Both the position numbers and the translations under genes were made by a program. A stretch of 7,860 nt of DNA from Cellvibrio sp. (GTDB lineage Bacteria > Pseudomonadota > Gammaproteobacteria > Pseudomonadales > Cellvibrionaceae), in assembly GCA_003524365.1 (NCBI GenBank), contig DQHS01000098.1, positions 1-7,860 on the forward strand. Direction: 5' to 3'. Within the stretch, counting starts at the first letter, position 1, and the number at the start of each line of letters is the position of its first letter. Under the pieces are notes generated by a model. The model had not been told where the DNA came from. It ran no database searches and saw nothing but the letters and a program-made list of their open reading frames with translations. Of this stretch, positions 6,778 through 7,860 are shown piece by piece.

Positions 6778-6856
6778 TGTGCAGTTTGTAAGTCGTGGCT
6801 TTGTGGCTTTGCTTTGCAAAAGTAATCAAAAAAATTCCCAACTTACAGACTGCATA
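6778..6856. repeat. Long imperfect hairpin between the Cys-rich and HEPN genes
   Basis: TGTGCAGTTTGTAAGT (6778-6793) pairs with ACTTACAGACTGCATA (6841-6856) over 16 positions, all Watson-Crick except two G-T wobbles. The 47-base interior contains repeated GGCTTT units and a TTTGCAAA palindrome. It ends 29 bases before the GTG start of the HEPN gene. There is no T-tract, so it is not a standard terminator. It may be a dispersed REP/MITE-like palindrome, or a control structure or operator for the downstream gene. Confidence 0.6.
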
Positions 6857-6885
6857 TTCGCTCAGCTTTATACGAAGGATGGTTC

Positions 6886-7635
6886 GTGAAAGATATAATT
6901 CGTGAAAAATACCAAAAATTACGTGAAGATTTTGCAGAGCTTAATCTTCTACAGCGAGTCGTCAATGACGCATTTAAGCGTGAGTTTGAGGTCCTAGCTG
7001 AGCACGAAAAGAGTAATGATCCTTCTAAAATAGTTAGTCACGAAGCTTTTGGATTTGACAATCCATTTTCGGGTAGGTTAGAAAAATACGCTTTCAGGAA
7101 AACAACAATAAAAACGCTAAAAGAAATAACGGTTTCTCATAAAAACACTCAGTATTGCTGGCTTATAGCAGATGCATTCGAAAAGTTTGAAAAATATTTA
7201 AAATTTGTTTATGAAAGATTAACCACAAGGAAGGAACGTGATCTTAAAAAAATACTGTCTTATTTCAGCAACAATTATGATTCCCTTAAAAAAAATGAGG
7301 AAACCAACGCTTTCGAGGTTAATCTTAAAATTGCCGTACTATTAGTGGAAAAACTTAGGCATGCAATAGTTCACAACCAAGGAAAAATAGAAGATTTGGA
7401 GATTTTTACAAATAAAGTAATAAATGACTCTGGAATCAATAACAATAGAGATGAGCATGAATTATTTATAAGTCAATTCTTCATTGAAAATAGGGTTACG
7501 CTACTTGAGTCGCCTATTGCAGACGGTCTTCTTCTTCAAAGGTATCACAACGTCTACAGGCATGTAGCAAGTTATCTATTGTCGTATGCATATTTAGTTA
7601 ATGAAGTAATAGTTCAGCCTGAAGAAAGCGTATAA
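6886..7635 (+). CDS. Uncharacterised HEPN-like protein (R-x4-H motif), possible RNase
   Basis: The 249-residue product is highly helical and charged, without signal peptide or membrane helices, so it should be cytoplasmic. Its key feature is LRHAIVHNQGKI at about 157-168. R158 and H163 form the R-x4-6-H motif that is the RNase active site of HEPN domains in toxins and defence proteins. The helix at about 88-112 (YCWLIADAFEKFEKYLKFVYERL) fits the first long helix of such a domain, with a basic hinge (TTRKERDLKK) after it. The N-terminal 80 residues and the C-terminal helices are not recognised. The start is GTG, fixed by AAGGA (6875-6879) 6 bases upstream. Codon use is A/T-rich compared with the upstream genes, suggesting acquisition. 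No MNT-type nucleotidyltransferase antitoxin is next to it; the upstream Cys-rich gene is the only candidate partner, with a hairpin between them. HEPN membership rests on the motif and helical pattern only. Confidence 0.75.
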   Translation: MKDIIREKYQKLREDFAELNLLQRVVNDAFKREFEVLAEHEKSNDPSKIVSHEAFGFDNPFSGRLEKYAFRKTTIKTLKEITVSHKNTQYCWLIADAFEKFEKYLKFVYERLTTRKERDLKKILSYFSNNYDSLKKNEETNAFEVNLKIAVLLVEKLRHAIVHNQGKIEDLEIFTNKVINDSGINNNRDEHELFISQFFIENRVTLLESPIADGLLLQRYHNVYRHVASYLLSYAYLVNEVIVQPEESV

Positions 7636-7751
7636 AAAGCGACTGTGGTAGAGTATCGTCGTTAAGTAGCCCTCGAAATAATCTGTTCCGCTTAAGGATT
7701 TTTATTGTCTGCGTTGTCCGTTTTTTGGCCGTTATCTGAAGTCCGTCCGCT

Positions 7752-7774
7752 TGCGTCACGCATCGCATTTTTTT
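7752..7774 (+). terminator. Weak terminator candidate downstream of the HEPN gene
   Basis: TGCG (7752-7755) can pair with CGCA at 7759-7762 or 7764-7767, and a run of seven T follows (7768-7774). The stem is only 4 bp, so termination here is uncertain. The rest of the 7636-7807 gap shows no gene. Confidence 0.25.
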
Positions 7775-7807
7775 AATTTAAAAATTAGTTTTTCATCGAT
7801 AGGTAAC

Positions 7808-7860
7808 ATGAGGGATTTGAATCGCAATCGGAAAAAATGTCATGTTGCGGTTCGTTCCTC
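7808..7860 (+). CDS. Possible 5' end of an unidentified gene, cut by window end
   Basis: An ATG at 7808-7810 opens a frame that stays open to the window edge, reading MRDLNRNRKKCHVAVRS. A short AGG (7801-7803) lies 4 bases before it, a rather close ribosome binding site. An A/T-rich stretch at 7768-7795 upstream could hold a promoter. Seventeen codons are too few to identify a product, and the right arm of the 13-bp inverted repeat lies within this stretch. Confidence 0.3.
   Translation, partial: MRDLNRNRKKCHVAVRS
7843..7855 (-). repeat. Right arm of the 13-bp inverted repeat
   Basis: TGTTGCGGTTCGT on the plus strand is the exact reverse complement of 6230-6242. It sits inside the possible gene start at the window end. 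Confidence 0.3.

Noticed and set aside
6778..6856. Integron attC site
   Set aside because: The arms are long and complementary, but R-Y-Y-Y-AAC and GTT-R-R-R-Y core sites at the ends are not present.
1..7860. CRISPR array, tRNA or rRNA genes
   Set aside because: No regularly spaced direct repeats, cloverleaf-like segments or rRNA signature stretches were seen on either strand.

Overview
The window looks like chromosomal DNA of a Gram-negative gammaproteobacterium. The evidence is a Sec-exported periplasmic binding protein, a lipoprotein, a two-TM diguanylate cyclase and a sigma-54 type promoter. The gene content would suit a Cellvibrio-like genus, but that is an impression; no marker gene is present to fix the taxon.

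Region 1 (1-2760, mostly minus strand) is a nitrate-uptake transcription unit. nrtA (periplasmic NrtA/CmpA-type binding protein, 1188-2591) is followed by nrtB (ABC permease, 117-1103). A strong hairpin lies in the 84-bp gap, directly ahead of the nrtB ribosome binding site. A good -24/-12 (sigma-54) promoter match sits about 140 bp upstream of nrtA, which points to nitrogen control. No ATPase gene begins directly after nrtB inside the window. Instead a plus-strand reading frame appears to end convergently at base 86.

Region 2 (3118-6056, plus strand) holds two genes 77 bp apart. The first is a lipoprotein with a transglutaminase-like Cys/His/Asp domain followed by TPR repeats. The second is a membrane diguanylate cyclase (TM, periplasmic Cache-type sensor, TM, HAMP, coiled coil, GGEEF with an intact I-site) that starts at TTG.

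Region 3 (6057-7860) looks like an accessory segment. It is visibly richer in A/T from about 6300. It holds a repeat-rich stretch without a convincing gene, then a small Cys-rich protein whose CxxC...GK...P..CRC pattern resembles the C-terminal motif of phage Mu gpF/SPP1 gp7-type head proteins. A long imperfect hairpin follows, then a GTG-started protein with a HEPN-type RHAIVH motif, and finally the start of a possible reading frame cut by the window end. A 13-bp inverted repeat (6230-6242 and 7843-7855) brackets the segment. The small Cys-rich gene and the HEPN gene are the best candidates here for something undescribed, such as an RNase-type toxin or defence module, but that is inference.
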